NCBI RefSeq assembly: GCF_009905375.1
Contig: NC_133653.1
Coordinates: 86,778,079 to 86,842,078, forward strand
DNA length: 64,000 nucleotides
Reading direction: 5' to 3'
Origin: Apium graveolens
Taxonomy: Eukaryota; Streptophyta; Magnoliopsida; Apiales; Apiaceae
The notes beneath the pieces were generated by a model, which ran no database searches, was not told where the DNA came from, and worked only from the letters and a program-made list of their open reading frames with translations. Each line of letters begins with the position of its first letter. The stretch's first letter is position 1. The position numbers were made by a program, and so were the translations under genes. Shown piece by piece: positions 23,631 through 34,242 of this stretch.

Positions 23631-25077
23631 TGATAAGTGGATTTTATATCTACTTGGAACACTTCATTATAGGCTTAAGTTGGTGTTTTGACTCAAGTTG
23701 TTGGTATTTTTGATGTGTTTTTGCGTTATTGCATTTCAGGCATCAGTTATATGAAGAAAGGAGCTTTTCAAGGAAATATGCTGAAAAAAGATCAGAATTA
23801 GAAGCCTAGGCCATTCTCAAGTTGTAGAGAATCTCGTTAGCTTCACGTGGGCAGTTGAATCGCCTAATTCTGACGAGCAGAACTCAAGATATGGCCAAAA
23901 GAAGATTTGTCAGAAAAAGTCCAGAATATCAGCGCGCCCGCGCCAGAAGGCAGCATGCCCGCGCCAGAAGGCAGCGCGCCCGCGCCGCTGAAACACTATT
24001 TCAGAGCGGCCGCGGCCGGTTTCTGCCCCAGAATCCTGATTTTAGTCGAAATTGAAGATTTTGAGAGTCCTGGTTATCCTGGAGCCTATATATACCCATA
24101 AAAAGATGTTTTTAACAAGAAGGAGGCCTTAGAGAGAGCAATAAGAAGACCTAGAGAGCACGGGATGGCCACGGAGAAGAAGACTCTTATTTTCTTCAAT
24201 ATAGTTGATACTTGGATGCTTGTTTTTGATTTGTCTTTGAACCCTAGCACTCTTTATTATTTTATATCATGCTTTCATTGGAACACATGGTGACGATGAG
24301 TTCAGTTATGAACTAATCGTTATCGTGGGGTTCTAACGGATTTACTTATGGATTTCTTTAGTTAATTTGTTTCAATATCTTGGTGTGTGGTGATTGATTA
24401 AAATCCTAGTATTGGTTGTGCTTATTCGTCTTATGTGCGTAGCTAACATATAAGATAGCGTGTTAATCTCTTTTGAAGCGAAAGTGAATATAGAGATTTA
24501 AAACTTGTCATGCTAGCATAGGTTCATGTGTTATTGTTATGCATGATTCGTAGGTAATTTAAACATCTTACTTGCCCTATGTAATCACGATAGATAACCT
24601 GTGCATTAAACCGTTATGTTTTCAATTCTTATAGACATGTAAGGACTAAGCATAATTGGTGTATATTCAACTTCTATCTCTTTTGTGGATGCTTAGTAGT
24701 AGGGTATTCGAACAACGAAAGTTGGCATTTACTAGTTTCGTGTTATCTGATTAGTGTCATCACCATTACATGCTAAGGTTAAGAATAAAAAGGCTATTGA
24801 ATGAAGTATTTAATGAAGTTAGGATCCCATGTTTGTCATATATAGTAATTCAACCTCAAATCTCTTAGTTAATATTATTTAGTATAATCTCTTAGTTTAA
24901 TCAAAACCCAATTTGTTATTTGTCTTAGCATTGAACTATAACCATATATTGTTGCATAGATGCATAAATTGAACTTAACCTAAACCAATCTCTGTGGGAA
25001 TGAATCTGATTTATATCTTATACTACTTGCGAACGCATATACTTGTGTGAATATTAGCGCGTGTTTTCACCCTAACA
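23631..25077 (+). repeat. 3' LTR of Athila-like element, 1447 bp
   Basis: It starts tgataagtgg and ends ccctaaca. It is about 20 bases longer than the 5' LTR, mostly because of one extra 21-bp GC-rich unit (three units, 23930-23992). The TATA tract here is cctatatata (about 24085-24094), a better TATA than in the 5' copy. Confidence 0.88.
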
Positions 25078-25335
25078 GTTGTTTATGCCGACGCATTTCG
25101 ATTGGGCTTACTTCCCGAGTGTTGGGCAATTAATCAAACTCTTTTATCAAGTTAGCAACTTCGTTGCTCCAAAAATACACCACGGAGCCAGATCCCTTAG
25201 GTTTTGAGCGAGTATTTAAACCCCCTTCGAAAGGAAGATCTTAAATCTGAAAATGAGTTTTGGGATCTGCTCTAACTTTTAAAAATCATTTTGAAGACTC
25301 GAAAACATTTTAAAAAATGTTGAGAGTAATGATTG
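25078..25335 (-). repeat. Tekay-type LTR, middle piece
   Basis: It resumes collinearly after the Athila-like insertion: tttatgccgac, gcttacttcccga, gaaggaagatcttaaat and gaagactcgaaaaca all match the complement of 63090-62820 in the plus-strand LTR at the window end. Similarity stops at about 25335. Confidence 0.75.
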
Positions 25336-25583
25336 ATAACTCCGGTGAGCGGGCGACTCCGTCTGACACCGTTCCTGGACCTTCTGGGTATGGATGAGGT
25401 GTAGCTGCTGCTTTGGCGCCTGTAAAATAACACCGGAAGGGGGGGTTTGGCTCCCACGGCGCCTCCGGTGTAAGAATAAGAACAGGGCTTTGGAGAAGAT
25501 GAAGATGTATGTGTGTAATGGAAAGGCTGCTGTGTGTGTATGAATATATGAGAAAGAGTGAATGTGCAAGAGTGTATATATTT

Positions 25584-25644
25584 CTAACCCCTAAACCCTT
25601 CAGCCTGGGGGTATATATAGCCCAAAGGTAGGGTTTAGGGGTAG
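25584..25644. repeat. inverted telo-box pair flanking a TATA tract
   Basis: Left arm ctaacccctaaaccct (25584-25599), right arm agggtttaggggtag (25630-25644), with tatatata at about 25612-25619 between them. The arms carry the plant telo-box aaaccct, known from promoters. This looks like a promoter or hairpin element. Confidence 0.6.
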
Positions 25645-26137
25645 TTACCTCTAAATCTGGGCCGTTGGATTTGGGAGCGGAGGACGCCTGGCTTGGATGG
25701 ATTGCTTACACGTTTCCAGGGGAGGACCACCTCCATAGTGTCCTAACGGCCTTCTGACACGCGCCGTGCTTATCTGGTGTGTTGGTTGTTGATAGCTGTC
25801 ATAGTCACGTGCCCACGTACCCTTCCTTGGCGGGTTGTGGGATGTGCATGCGTTTGCTGGGTCCCCCCTCATGGTGGTCTTAGCCCTGATCCGGATCCGG
25901 GTATGCAGGTGGATCCGGATCTGGGTAATAGGATAGACCCGAGCCTGGGCTCCTATGCTCGATTGGCCTGGGAGAGGGGGGTCTTAGTAGGTTAGTTGAG
26001 CCTGTATTCCTTTAGTCCAGGTTGACGCCTATCCGGGTCTCTTATACCCTATTATTTGCCCCCCACTCCCTTATGCAGATTTTCTGGATGAGGAAATATA
26101 GTAGGATTGCATATTTGCCTTAGGAGAAAAATATCTG

Positions 26138-26797
26138 CTCCTGGTTGCCCCACAATCCGGATCTGGAGTAGTAGATGCCAATCCGGATTAAGGTAGAGTA
26201 GACGCTTTAGAAAATTTTCTGTTCCTGGTTGCCCCCCAATCCGGATCTGGTGTAGTAGATGCCAATCCGGATTAGGGTAGATTAGATTGAGAAAAATATC
26301 TGCTCCTGGTTGCCCCCCAATCCGGATCTGGTGTAGTAGATGCCAATCCGGGTTAAGGTAGAGTAGATTTAGAAAATTTTCTGCTCCTGGTTGCCCCCCA
26401 ATTCGGATCTGGTGTAATAGATGCCAATCCGGATTAAGGTAGAATAGTTGCTTCAGAAAATTTTCTGCTCCTGGTTGCCCCCCAATCCGGATCTGGTGTA
26501 GTAGATGCCAATCCGAATTAGGGTAGATTAGATTTAGAAAATTTTCTGCTCCTGGTTGCCCCCAATTCAGATCTGGTGTAGTAGATGCCAATCCGGATTA
26601 AGGTAGAATAGTTGCTTCAGAAAATTTTCTGCTCCTGGTTGCCCCCCAATCCGGATCTGATGTAGTAGATGCCAATCCAGATTAGGGTAGATTAGATTTA
26701 GAAAAATATATGCTCCTGGTTGCCCCCCAATCCGGATATGGTGTAGTAGATTCCAATCCGGATTAAGGTAGAGTAGATGCTTCAAAAATGTATCTGG
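26138..26797. repeat. tandem array, about 8 units of about 82 bp
   Basis: Each unit begins ctcctggttgcccccc and contains aatccggatctggtgtag and agatgccaatccgg. Two tail types mostly alternate: one with attagggtagattagat, one with attaaggtag...ttgcttcag. This makes a dimeric repeat of about 165 bp. Unit lengths of 81 and 84 keep one minus-strand frame open. Confidence 0.9.
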
Positions 26798-27087
26798 TTG
26801 ACAATGATTCGGATTAGGGATATTGACCCGGGTCTTGGGCTGTAGAATTCGAAAGGTTTGGGATTTTCAAACGGTTTTGCTCATTTTCCCCCCTTCGATT
26901 TTGAATTTCAGGCAGTTACCTCCTAAAAATTCGGCCCATAATGATTATGGGGTTTTAAATGTGCTTTGATGTATATATACATACATGTGTATATATACAT
27001 GTCTTTTATTTTTATTTTTTGTAACCGTTTTTTCTTCCAATCCGGTTCTGCCACGTGGCAGGGGGTTTTCTCTCTCTCTCCGTCTCT

Positions 27088-27095
27088 CTATAAAA
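27088..27095 (+). promoter_or_regulatory. TATA box ahead of the transposon-type ORF
   Basis: tataaaag, preceded by CT-rich sequence and the word cacgtgg (about 27051), and followed about 30-100 bases on by a CT-rich leader. The first large ORF starts 0.9 kb downstream after a likely 5' UTR intron ending ttttaatag (27984-27992). Confidence 0.5.
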
Positions 27096-27997
27096 GACTC
27101 CACCTCCCCCTTCTTTTCTTTTTTTATTCTACCAAAAGAAGCCGAAAAGTCATTTGTTTTTCTTCCTTTTCTCTCTCGCTTTTCTAGCAAAATGCGGTGC
27201 CTGTGGTTGATTGCTGCCGTTGTGTCTCCGGCCTCTACTTCGATTTCCCATTAATTTATAAGACCTTCATTTGCTGCTTCGTTTTATTCCTTGGTTTTTG
27301 TCTTCGATTTTGTTCTTGCTTTTTGTTCTTCGATTTTGTATGCTTCGACTTGATAGTAGATACCCCCTTTTTTTGCTTGTTTTTGTAGTGGTTGTGTTTG
27401 ATTTTGTTTGATTCTGGTGTTTAAAAGCATTTAGATTTGTGCTTTTCTGGCGTTTTTGGTTTGTTTTTGGTTTGGTTTGATGTCGATTTGTTGATTTTTC
27501 TGGGTTGTTCTTCGTGTTCTTGGAAGGAAATAGTTGTGTGTATATGCAAAAGTTCTGTATCTTGGTTTTTAATTCTCAATCTTGTTGTTTGTGGGTTTGG
27601 GTTATCGATTTTGATCCGGGTAGGGGGTATCAGACCCGGGTAGTATATTTGGGTAGAATTGCATGCCTTGGGCTTCGTAGTTTGTGTTTGGTTGCTCTGG
27701 ATCCGGGTCTGGGTGTTTGCCATGGTGATCCGGGTACATGGGGTTGTTTTTAAGCTTTTGGCTGCTATGGATCCAGATCTGTGTATTTGCCATCAAGATC
27801 CGGGTCCATGGTTGTTTGGTTTTTTGTTTATAGTTAACATGATCCGGATCATTGATATTTTTCCGGGTTGGACTGGCATTGGGGGTCCGGATCATTAGGT
27901 TATGGAAAGCTAACATAACGTACCTGATCCGGACCGATTAGCAAAACAAATAAAATTTGTAGGGCCCAGGCTAACTGACCCTCATTTTAATAGGTAT

Positions 27998-29005
27998 ATG
28001 GTCCGGACCACGGAGCGGGCTAGGAAAGTCCATAACTGCTACCCCAACTTTTCCGAAGAAGAGAGCGACCCGGATTTGTCTGGCAGGGAACAGATCCGGG
28101 GCGAGATGGTGAAGAAAGGGTCCGAATCTATGGGAACAATCATGAGTTTCCGGTTCAAGAGGCTTTCAGAGAATTCAGTTATCTTTACACCAGAGGGCCG
28201 ATGGTCCGATATTAAGTATCATTTTGTGAGAAAGCCACCCGGGTTCGAAGATAGCATTTACTATGCCCGGATCAGATACGAGAGGCACGAGGACGGGCAC
28301 CCGGGTGTGTACGACCAAGGTGCTTTGGAGGCAGCTTTTGCTTCATTTGGGATCAGCCGGGATCATTACCAGCTGAAAGATTTCTATGCTGAAGCCGACC
28401 CGGATGACATGGACAAGGCAATCCGGGCTGCCTTTCAGTTAACTCCTGATATCGCTTGGAGGTGGCCCGAGCCTCATGAGAGGATTTTCCATCGCCCTTC
28501 GGACGGTTTCGTTCTGGTCTTGATGGAGCACCTAAGGTCCGTATGGGGTCCTCGCTGCCACATGTTTATCAAGCACTTGTGCAAGTACGTCTACAGGATA
28601 TCCCCAATGCAAATAACTCCAAACGGGATTAAGTCTATGACCTGGTTCATAGCTTGCTGCAACAAGGCCGTGCTCCTGCCCACCTTCAAGTTGTTCCACC
28701 AGATTTTTTATCTCTCTAGATCTAGCCAGAAACCATTTTATGAGCTCAGGTTCCGGGCAGCAGAGTGCGGCTTTGGTCTGGGTAGGTCCAAACCAGTTAT
28801 GCATCAGACCTCTTTGAAACACTGGAACGGGGAGATTTTGATTTTAAAGGGCTTCGACCTGGAGTTTCTCCCATATTTTACAACCGGGGAAGTTAAGACA
28901 AAGTTCAACCCGGAGATCTTAGAGGGGGAGGCTGTAGATCAGATTAGGAAATTTTGTGGTAGTCTCGGGTTCCAGCCTTCCATCCGACCCGGGATACCTT
29001 TATGA
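27998..29005 (+). CDS. putative gypsy-type transposon protein (PF04195-like)
   Basis: A 335-codon open exon starting at ATG 27998 (MVRTTERARK), a few bases after a splice-acceptor-like ttttaatag. The block from about residue 170 to 285 (HRPSDGFVLVLMEHLRS, SPMQITPNGIKSMTWFIACC, PTFKLFHQIFYL, KPFYELRFR) has the layout of the plant 'putative gypsy type transposon' domain (PF04195). That domain is found in many plant mobile-element ORFs and is of unknown biochemical role. No RT, integrase or transposase catalytic motif is visible. It may be an exon of a longer gene: donor-like sites follow and a coiled-coil part lies at 29379-30082. An in-frame stop ends this exon (GIPL, stop). I infer mobile origin. 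A host gene is the alternative. Confidence 0.6.
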   Translation: MVRTTERARKVHNCYPNFSEEESDPDLSGREQIRGEMVKKGSESMGTIMSFRFKRLSENSVIFTPEGRWSDIKYHFVRKPPGFEDSIYYARIRYERHEDGHPGVYDQGALEAAFASFGISRDHYQLKDFYAEADPDDMDKAIRAAFQLTPDIAWRWPEPHERIFHRPSDGFVLVLMEHLRSVWGPRCHMFIKHLCKYVYRISPMQITPNGIKSMTWFIACCNKAVLLPTFKLFHQIFYLSRSSQKPFYELRFRAAECGFGLGRSKPVMHQTSLKHWNGEILILKGFDLEFLPYFTTGEVKTKFNPEILEGEAVDQIRKFCGSLGFQPSIRPGIPL

Positions 29006-29378
29006 ACCATAAACTGCTATTCCAACTCGGATGTAAGTTTTTCTTTAAAACGTTCTGCTTGTGATCCGGGTCCCCATCCCTGCTTGGCGATCCAGATTAC
29101 GGTTCCTTTTTCTTTTAACTTGTAATTATTATTGTGGAGTCTTTGCTTGGCCTTTGATCCGGATCCTTCATTTTTCTAGTGACCCGGACCAACGTCCATT
29201 CTGCTTTCCCATAGCCCGGATCACGATGCATTTAGCTTTGTTCTCCTTTGACCAGGGTTTACTGTAGTATTTTCTTTCCAATTTTGGTCGCTTTGTCCAG
29301 TATATTTATCCTCTGCTGATAGTTCTCTTTTCCCATTTTTCAGGTTTGCCTCATTACAACCCTTCATCCAGAGCAATC

Positions 29379-30082
29379 ATGTCTACTTTAGCTTACACAG
29401 CAGCTTTCAACTCCCTTGGATTGGCGTATAAGACAACCAAAGGGGCCCCTGGGACCGGATCCGGATCTACGGACGCAGAGGGTGGAGCCGAGTCTTCTGC
29501 CCCCGGAATGTAGCTAATCCGGTCAATGCACCATTGGCCGAGGATCCGGACATCCAAGAAATTTCTGAAGATGGTCCTCCTTCGAAGAAGAGGAAATCCG
29601 CCCTGGGAAAGCTTCCCCGCGGAAAAGCTGTTGTTGCGGACCGGGTCGTTTGTGATTCGAAAGGGAAGGGCCCGGACGGGGGTCTCATCAAGAAAGGGAC
29701 AAAGAGCCTGGTTGACCTGGTCGGATTCATGTCTAGCATTCCCTCCGAGGAAGACTGGGAAGAAGTTGAGGGCTACAACATGGCCGCTTCCTTGAAAAGG
29801 GTGACCGGCCAGTGGGGGTAGGTATTCAAATTTACTTGGCTTTGGTTCCGGGTTGTGCCCCCCAATTTATTCAGTACTTAATTTTTTTTTGTCTTTCCTC
29901 AGCTTGGGAGTGTTATTTCTATATGTTCAGATGTTGCTTTTACGGAGATCCGGGAGGCAAATAACCGGACCAGGGCTGAGAAGTTGCGGGCTGATAATCT
30001 GAAGGATGAGCTGGATGAGGCCCGGGAGAGCATTCGGACGGTGGAATCTGGGTTGAATGAGAAGCTCAAGGCTGCAGAGGAC
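29379..30082 (+). pseudogene. downstream exons, Ser/Gly-rich and coiled coil, truncated
   Basis: An acceptor-like ttttcag (about 29343) precedes ATG 29379 (MSTLAYTAAFNSLG). This frame stops at 29511-29513, and the frame one step over continues (NPVNAPLAEDPDIQEISEDG) to about 29817. A donor-like ggtaggt is there, and an acceptor tttcctcag ends at 29902. The next exon encodes SDVAFTEIREANNRTRAEKL and a Leu/Glu/Lys heptad-like coiled coil, then is cut at 30083 by an LTR. A basic PSKKRKS stretch resembles a nuclear localisation signal. The protein type (PF04195 head, coiled-coil tail) is common in plant repeats. One apparent frameshift and the truncation make it non-functional here. Confidence 0.5.
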
Positions 30083-33000
30083 TGTAATATCCGGGATGTA
30101 TCATGTAATTATTTTTGCTAATTAAATAATTATTATGTGTGTTCAGTATCTATATTGTGAATTAATTGCTAAGTGTTATTCGTATTTGGATATTCAAAAA
30201 TAATATTAATTGAGTATTTTAATTTTTATATGTTCAAAATAAAATATAGATAATTGTCATATCTTCCTAATTATTTTTATGTTGATTTATGAATTTATAA
30301 GAATCATATGAAATTTATAAAATCTTTTTCCGTGTATTTAAAATCTATTTTATAAAAACGGGAACCAACCGACGTCACCCGTTGTTACGTTTTTGGAACC
30401 CGAAACTCTTCCGAGAACTCCTTCCTAACCTAATTGTAATATTCCGAGCATTTTCCATGTTTCGACTTTTTCGATCCGGCGTACGGTTTGTCCTGCGCGG
30501 GTCCCGGCGCAACATTTTCGATACAATATTCGTTTCGGTAAATCAATAAAACTTGCATTTTCGATAAACGGGAGCTTTTTATTAAACTATCACAATTATC
30601 ACTTTGTAATACGTGTAACCAGGCGCTGAGACCAAGACCGCAGTACAAATTGTACTGATTTGGATAATTATCCCGAAAACCGATACCGTTTGGATCAGTT
30701 TTTACAAATAAATGTACCGTTTTATATCCGAAATGATCCAACGGGATATTAATTTTCCGTAAATATAAATAGCCTTTTACCGTATTTTATTTCGTATCAA
30801 AAATCATTTGCAGACAGATAAATATATAATTTTACAGAGAAAAATCATATATTCATAAATTGTTCCAAGAATCAAACCAACTTTTGAAGGTGTTATTGAT
30901 CTTTGTTGGAAAAGCTCGAGTACCAGATTTGAAGGTCTTGAAGAGCTCTATCAGATTCCATAACCTGTTTTACTGCAGAATCAAAGGTTAATTTTATATA
31001 TTTTTATTAAATTTCGAATTATTTTGATTAAAAATATGAATTTTTGTTCGGATGATTTTTGTATGATTTGATGATTGCATGTTGTAGAGCTTATTTTCCT
31101 GATGATTTTGGTATATTATACGTCTGATTTGGAGTTCAATAATATGTTCAAATTTGAGTTTAATTTTCGAATTTTAAAATTAGGGTTTATAACCCGTATG
31201 AATGTTTTCAATTGAAATTTGGGGGTTTTTGATTTAGGGGTTATTAGCTGTTGATTTATAGTGGGTTGTGTTCCTTATGAAATTTGCAATCGATTGATAT
31301 ATAGCTCGTTAACAGAGGATTAGTGAATCGAAGGGAGTTGTGTTTTGAAGGTTTTCGATGTTCGCCGGAAACCGGCGATGTTCTTGGCCAATTTCCAGCC
31401 AGAACAGGAGTGATTAGAATGATTTGTTTGCATGAATATGTTCCTGGTGAAGTGTAGTTGTGATCTGGACAGTTTGGTGGCCTGAGGTGGCCGGAATCGT
31501 GTTCTCCGACCACACTCTGGCGAAGTCGACGGCAGGGCTGGCAAAATTGCAAACAGGCCCCTGTAGTTTTAAAAACGATACAGTTAGGTCCCTGAAGTTT
31601 CCAGACTTTGCAAATTTAGGATTCCTGTTTTAAAAATATTTAAAAATCATATTTCCTATTTATTTTTATTATAAAAAAATTTGTTTTTAATTTCTGAAAA
31701 TTCTAAAAATTATTATTTTAATTCCAAAAATTATTTTTAATTCAAAAATAAATCTGAATTAATTAGTTAATTAATTTCAGTTAATTTTTAATTGATTAAT
31801 TGGTCAATTAATTTGAAAATTAATTGATTAATTGATTTGATTAATTATTAATTGATTTTAATTAATTATTTAATTAGATTTAATTATTTAAAAATGATTT
31901 AAAAATTCCGAAAAATAGTTTCGAGCTTTAAAATATTATTCTAAATTATTTCCAAGGCTCGATAATTATTATAAAATTGTTTCGAAGCCAGAATTGGCTA
32001 ACCGAACCTTGTTTATTTACTCGAAATTGATCCAACGACCCGTTTTGATTCCGAAAAATGTTTTAAAAATCATTTTAAATATCAGAAAGCCTATTTATGA
32101 CCCGAGACTTCTTCATAAATGATATTTCATTGATTACGTGATGTATTATGTGTTATACGTGACTTGTTGATTGACTATCGGTCTATATATTCAGTGTTTA
32201 CTTGATTATCGCGTAACTTTCAATCCGTTAATCGGATTTGGGTGAAACGAAGGGTAGATAGAAGTATGTGTTAAATAGAATCGTATGAGTTGGTTATTGA
32301 TAAATGCATATGATATGTGAGCAGAAGAGGCAAGACATAGGAAAGGGAAACAGGTAGTTGAGAAGTAAGACGATTGTGATTGGAAGCGAGTGCAGTGTAG
32401 TTAGCTAATACCAGGCAAGTGTTCTGAACTTACTCGAGATATTGTAGTACTTGATAGTCCTGTTAATATTGCAAGTGATTTGAAGCACTGAAACCTAAAC
32501 CTTGATTCCAGTTATTGTTCTTGAGCCGTAAACCATATTCTTTCTAAGCCATTGATTATTTTATACCCAAACACGAACCACAAATCTAGGATACTACTCC
32601 ACAAATACATACAAACAAAATCCCAACCACTGAACTGAATTACTTATATACTCAACCCATTGTATCTTATGCTTTGAAAGGACCAAATCTTTAAAACCCT
32701 GAAATGTTGATTCCTTTGTTATCCAATTCTTTCATTACCCAGCATCCAAGCTTTGAAATTTACCTTATTGATCCTTACAAGGATTGAAACCCTTTTATTG
32801 TTAAACACTCACTGTTGTTAATGATTCTGGTTATTATTTATTATTGTTTATTCTGTTATTATATTAGAATTGGATTGTTTTTATAAAATTGTGGACCAGA
32901 TTTGTGGTCAGACCATATAGTCGTCAAGTTAGGCCAATGTGTGCCTTGGATCCAGTAGTTATAGCAATGTTGTGTGCTTTGCTCGGGGTTAGTGCGTGAC

Positions 33001-33525
33001 TGATCAGCAGCCTAACCTTGGTTTTTAAAATAAAAATATAGTATCCAATTCTAAATCATAATCCATTGTTCACTTGATATCATAACCATATTCACTTGAT
33101 GATCATTATTCTCAGTTTTGTCATTGTGACTTGCTGAGCTAGTTAGCTCATTTGTGCGATGTTGTTTATATTCTTTCCAGTTAAAAAGGAACCAGTTGGT
33201 AGCAAGGATCCCCAGTCCAGCGCGAGAGCTAGGGATTAAGGTTGAGGAAGCTGAGCTAGTAGGCTTCTTTTGGAATAAATTAAGTTTGTAAAAGTTTGTA
33301 ATAATGTTTAATACTCAGTTTGAGTTTGAATGATTGGGATTTGAACGATATGTAATATAAGTAGATGTGTTTGGCTTGTGTGCATACTTTAACCTGTTGC
33401 GATCCGTGGTAGTTGGTAAGTAGGGTCACTGCATATTATTATTATCTTGATTATTGATATAAGCAGGTTATAAATAAGGTGTGTGTGGACCCCAAACTTC
33501 TGACCTGGGTTTGGGGGGCGCCACA
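30083..33525 (+). repeat. 5' LTR, 3443 bp
   Basis: It starts tgtaatatccggg and ends ggggggcgccaca, followed by tgtttggtatcagagc. It holds AT-rich self-complementary tracts of ttaattgattaatt words (about 31755-31885). The length is nearly the same as the solo LTR at 8461 (3400 bp). Confidence 0.85.
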
Positions 33526-33529
33526 TGTT

Positions 33530-33542
33530 TGGTATCAGAGCT
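33530..33542 (+). other. primer-binding site (initiator tRNA-Met type)
   Basis: tggtatcagagct, a few bases after the LTR end. Confidence 0.85.
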
Positions 33543-33723
33543 ACAGGTTATAAGTCACTGACACAAGCCTAGGTTGACGGGAATGGGTAGAGGGTTAGGA
33601 TTAGAAGTAAGTAATAGAATGATAGAACGTCGAGAGGTTGAGTGTTATGCTATAACTAGTAGTAGTATAATTCGCGTCATGGTTCGAGATTCTTATACTG
33701 CGATATGATTTCAGATAGCAGTG

Positions 33724-34242
33724 ATGGCCGACTTTTTTATTCCCGTATCAGCTGATCACTCAGAGCCTTCAGTTGGAGCACCAGCATCAGATCCACGTCC
33801 TGTTATTCCACCAGCATTGGCTATTTTACCTCCACCGGTGTTGCAGCCCGTACCACTGCAGGCTATTCCACCCCCAGGCATGAGGCCACCTGTTAGAGGA
33901 CCCCCACCAGCTGATTCAGATTCCACTGGGAATTCAGTTGCGAGTGCCCCATTCCAGTCTACATTGCCCCCAGTTCCTTATTACCGGTATGAGGCTCTTA
34001 TATTGGAGCGTGATTCCTTGTTGGCTCAGATTAGGGAGCTACAATATATCATCAGGACTGCAGATGTTGATCGTGGTGTGAGGGAGCTTCGAGAGGAGAT
34101 TCATGTGACACAGAGGGTTCTTGAGGCTAGGCTATATGGAGCTACGCTACCTGGCAGAGGCCCTGATGTACTGATGGGCTGGGCTACTGAGGTGATGGAG
34201 GACCTTGAGAGGCTGGCAGGACCAGAGTTTCCTTGGAGTTGA
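33724..34242 (+). CDS. short retroelement ORF, Pro-rich with coiled coil
   Basis: 172 codons from ATG 33724 (MADFFIPVSADHSEP). An upstream GTG in frame is less likely as a start. The N-terminal third is Pro-rich (VIPPALAILPPP, PPGMRPPVRGPPP). Residues about 90-145 (YEALILERDSLLAQIRELQ, VRELREEIHVTQRVLEARL) form a plausible coiled coil. There is no zinc knuckle, protease or RT motif, so it is not a normal gypsy gag. It sits where gag should be, about 180 bases after the primer-binding site. It is uninterrupted, which is notable among so many broken ORFs. I recognise the wording as a recurrent plant retroelement ORF but cannot assign a function. A role in RNA packaging or particle binding is only a guess. 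Confidence 0.6.
   Translation: MADFFIPVSADHSEPSVGAPASDPRPVIPPALAILPPPVLQPVPLQAIPPPGMRPPVRGPPPADSDSTGNSVASAPFQSTLPPVPYYRYEALILERDSLLAQIRELQYIIRTADVDRGVRELREEIHVTQRVLEARLYGATLPGRGPDVLMGWATEVMEDLERLAGPEFPWS

Larger units (their letters stand above)
18137..25077 (+). mobile_element. Athila-like Ty3/gypsy element lacking polymerase, 6.9 kb
   Basis: A full LTR-to-LTR element: LTRs 18137-19564 and 23631-25077, primer-binding site 19571-19589, gag-protease 19700-22152, polypurine tract 23619-23630. No RT, RNase H or integrase can be recognised in the 1.5 kb after the protease, so this is a non-autonomous derivative. The LTRs differ at about 14 of the first 270 bases, so the insertion is much older than that at 40217. 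No target duplication is evident (atttc left, gttgt right). It sits inside the Tekay-type LTR, whose sequence resumes at 25078. Confidence 0.85.
25336..30082 (+). mobile_element. unclassified repeat segment with transposon-type ORFs
   Basis: This segment lies between the Tekay-type LTR piece and the LTR at 30083. It contains an inverted telo-box pair around a TATA tract (25584-25644), GC-rich sequence full of ccggatc words, an 82-bp tandem array (26138-26797), a second TATA tract (27088), and ORFs at 27998-29005 and 29379-30082. The main ORF type is known from Tat/RIRE2-like gypsy elements and relatives, which favours a mobile origin. A PBS-like ggcgccgtgggagcc lies on the minus strand at about 25445-25460 and a polypurine-like tract on the minus strand at about 26884-26898. 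They give conflicting orientation, so I do not assign LTRs. Confidence 0.45.

Noticed and set aside
26052..26785. Open minus-strand frames with a repeated Trp/His/Leu/Gln/Ile peptide of about 27 residues
   Set aside because: They are the translation of the 82-bp tandem array, kept open by unit lengths divisible by three. There are no start context, domain or neighbouring gene signals.
25336..26898. A Tat/Ogre-type LTR on the minus strand, from a PBS-like ggcgcc site at about 25450 and a polypurine-like tract at about 26890
   Set aside because: A PBS and a polypurine tract on opposite sides of the same LTR contradict each other, and no second LTR copy is present.
30430..31552. Minus-strand ORFs of 74-103 codons
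   Set aside because: They lie within the LTR at 30083-33525 with no domain and no counterpart in the related LTR at 8461.
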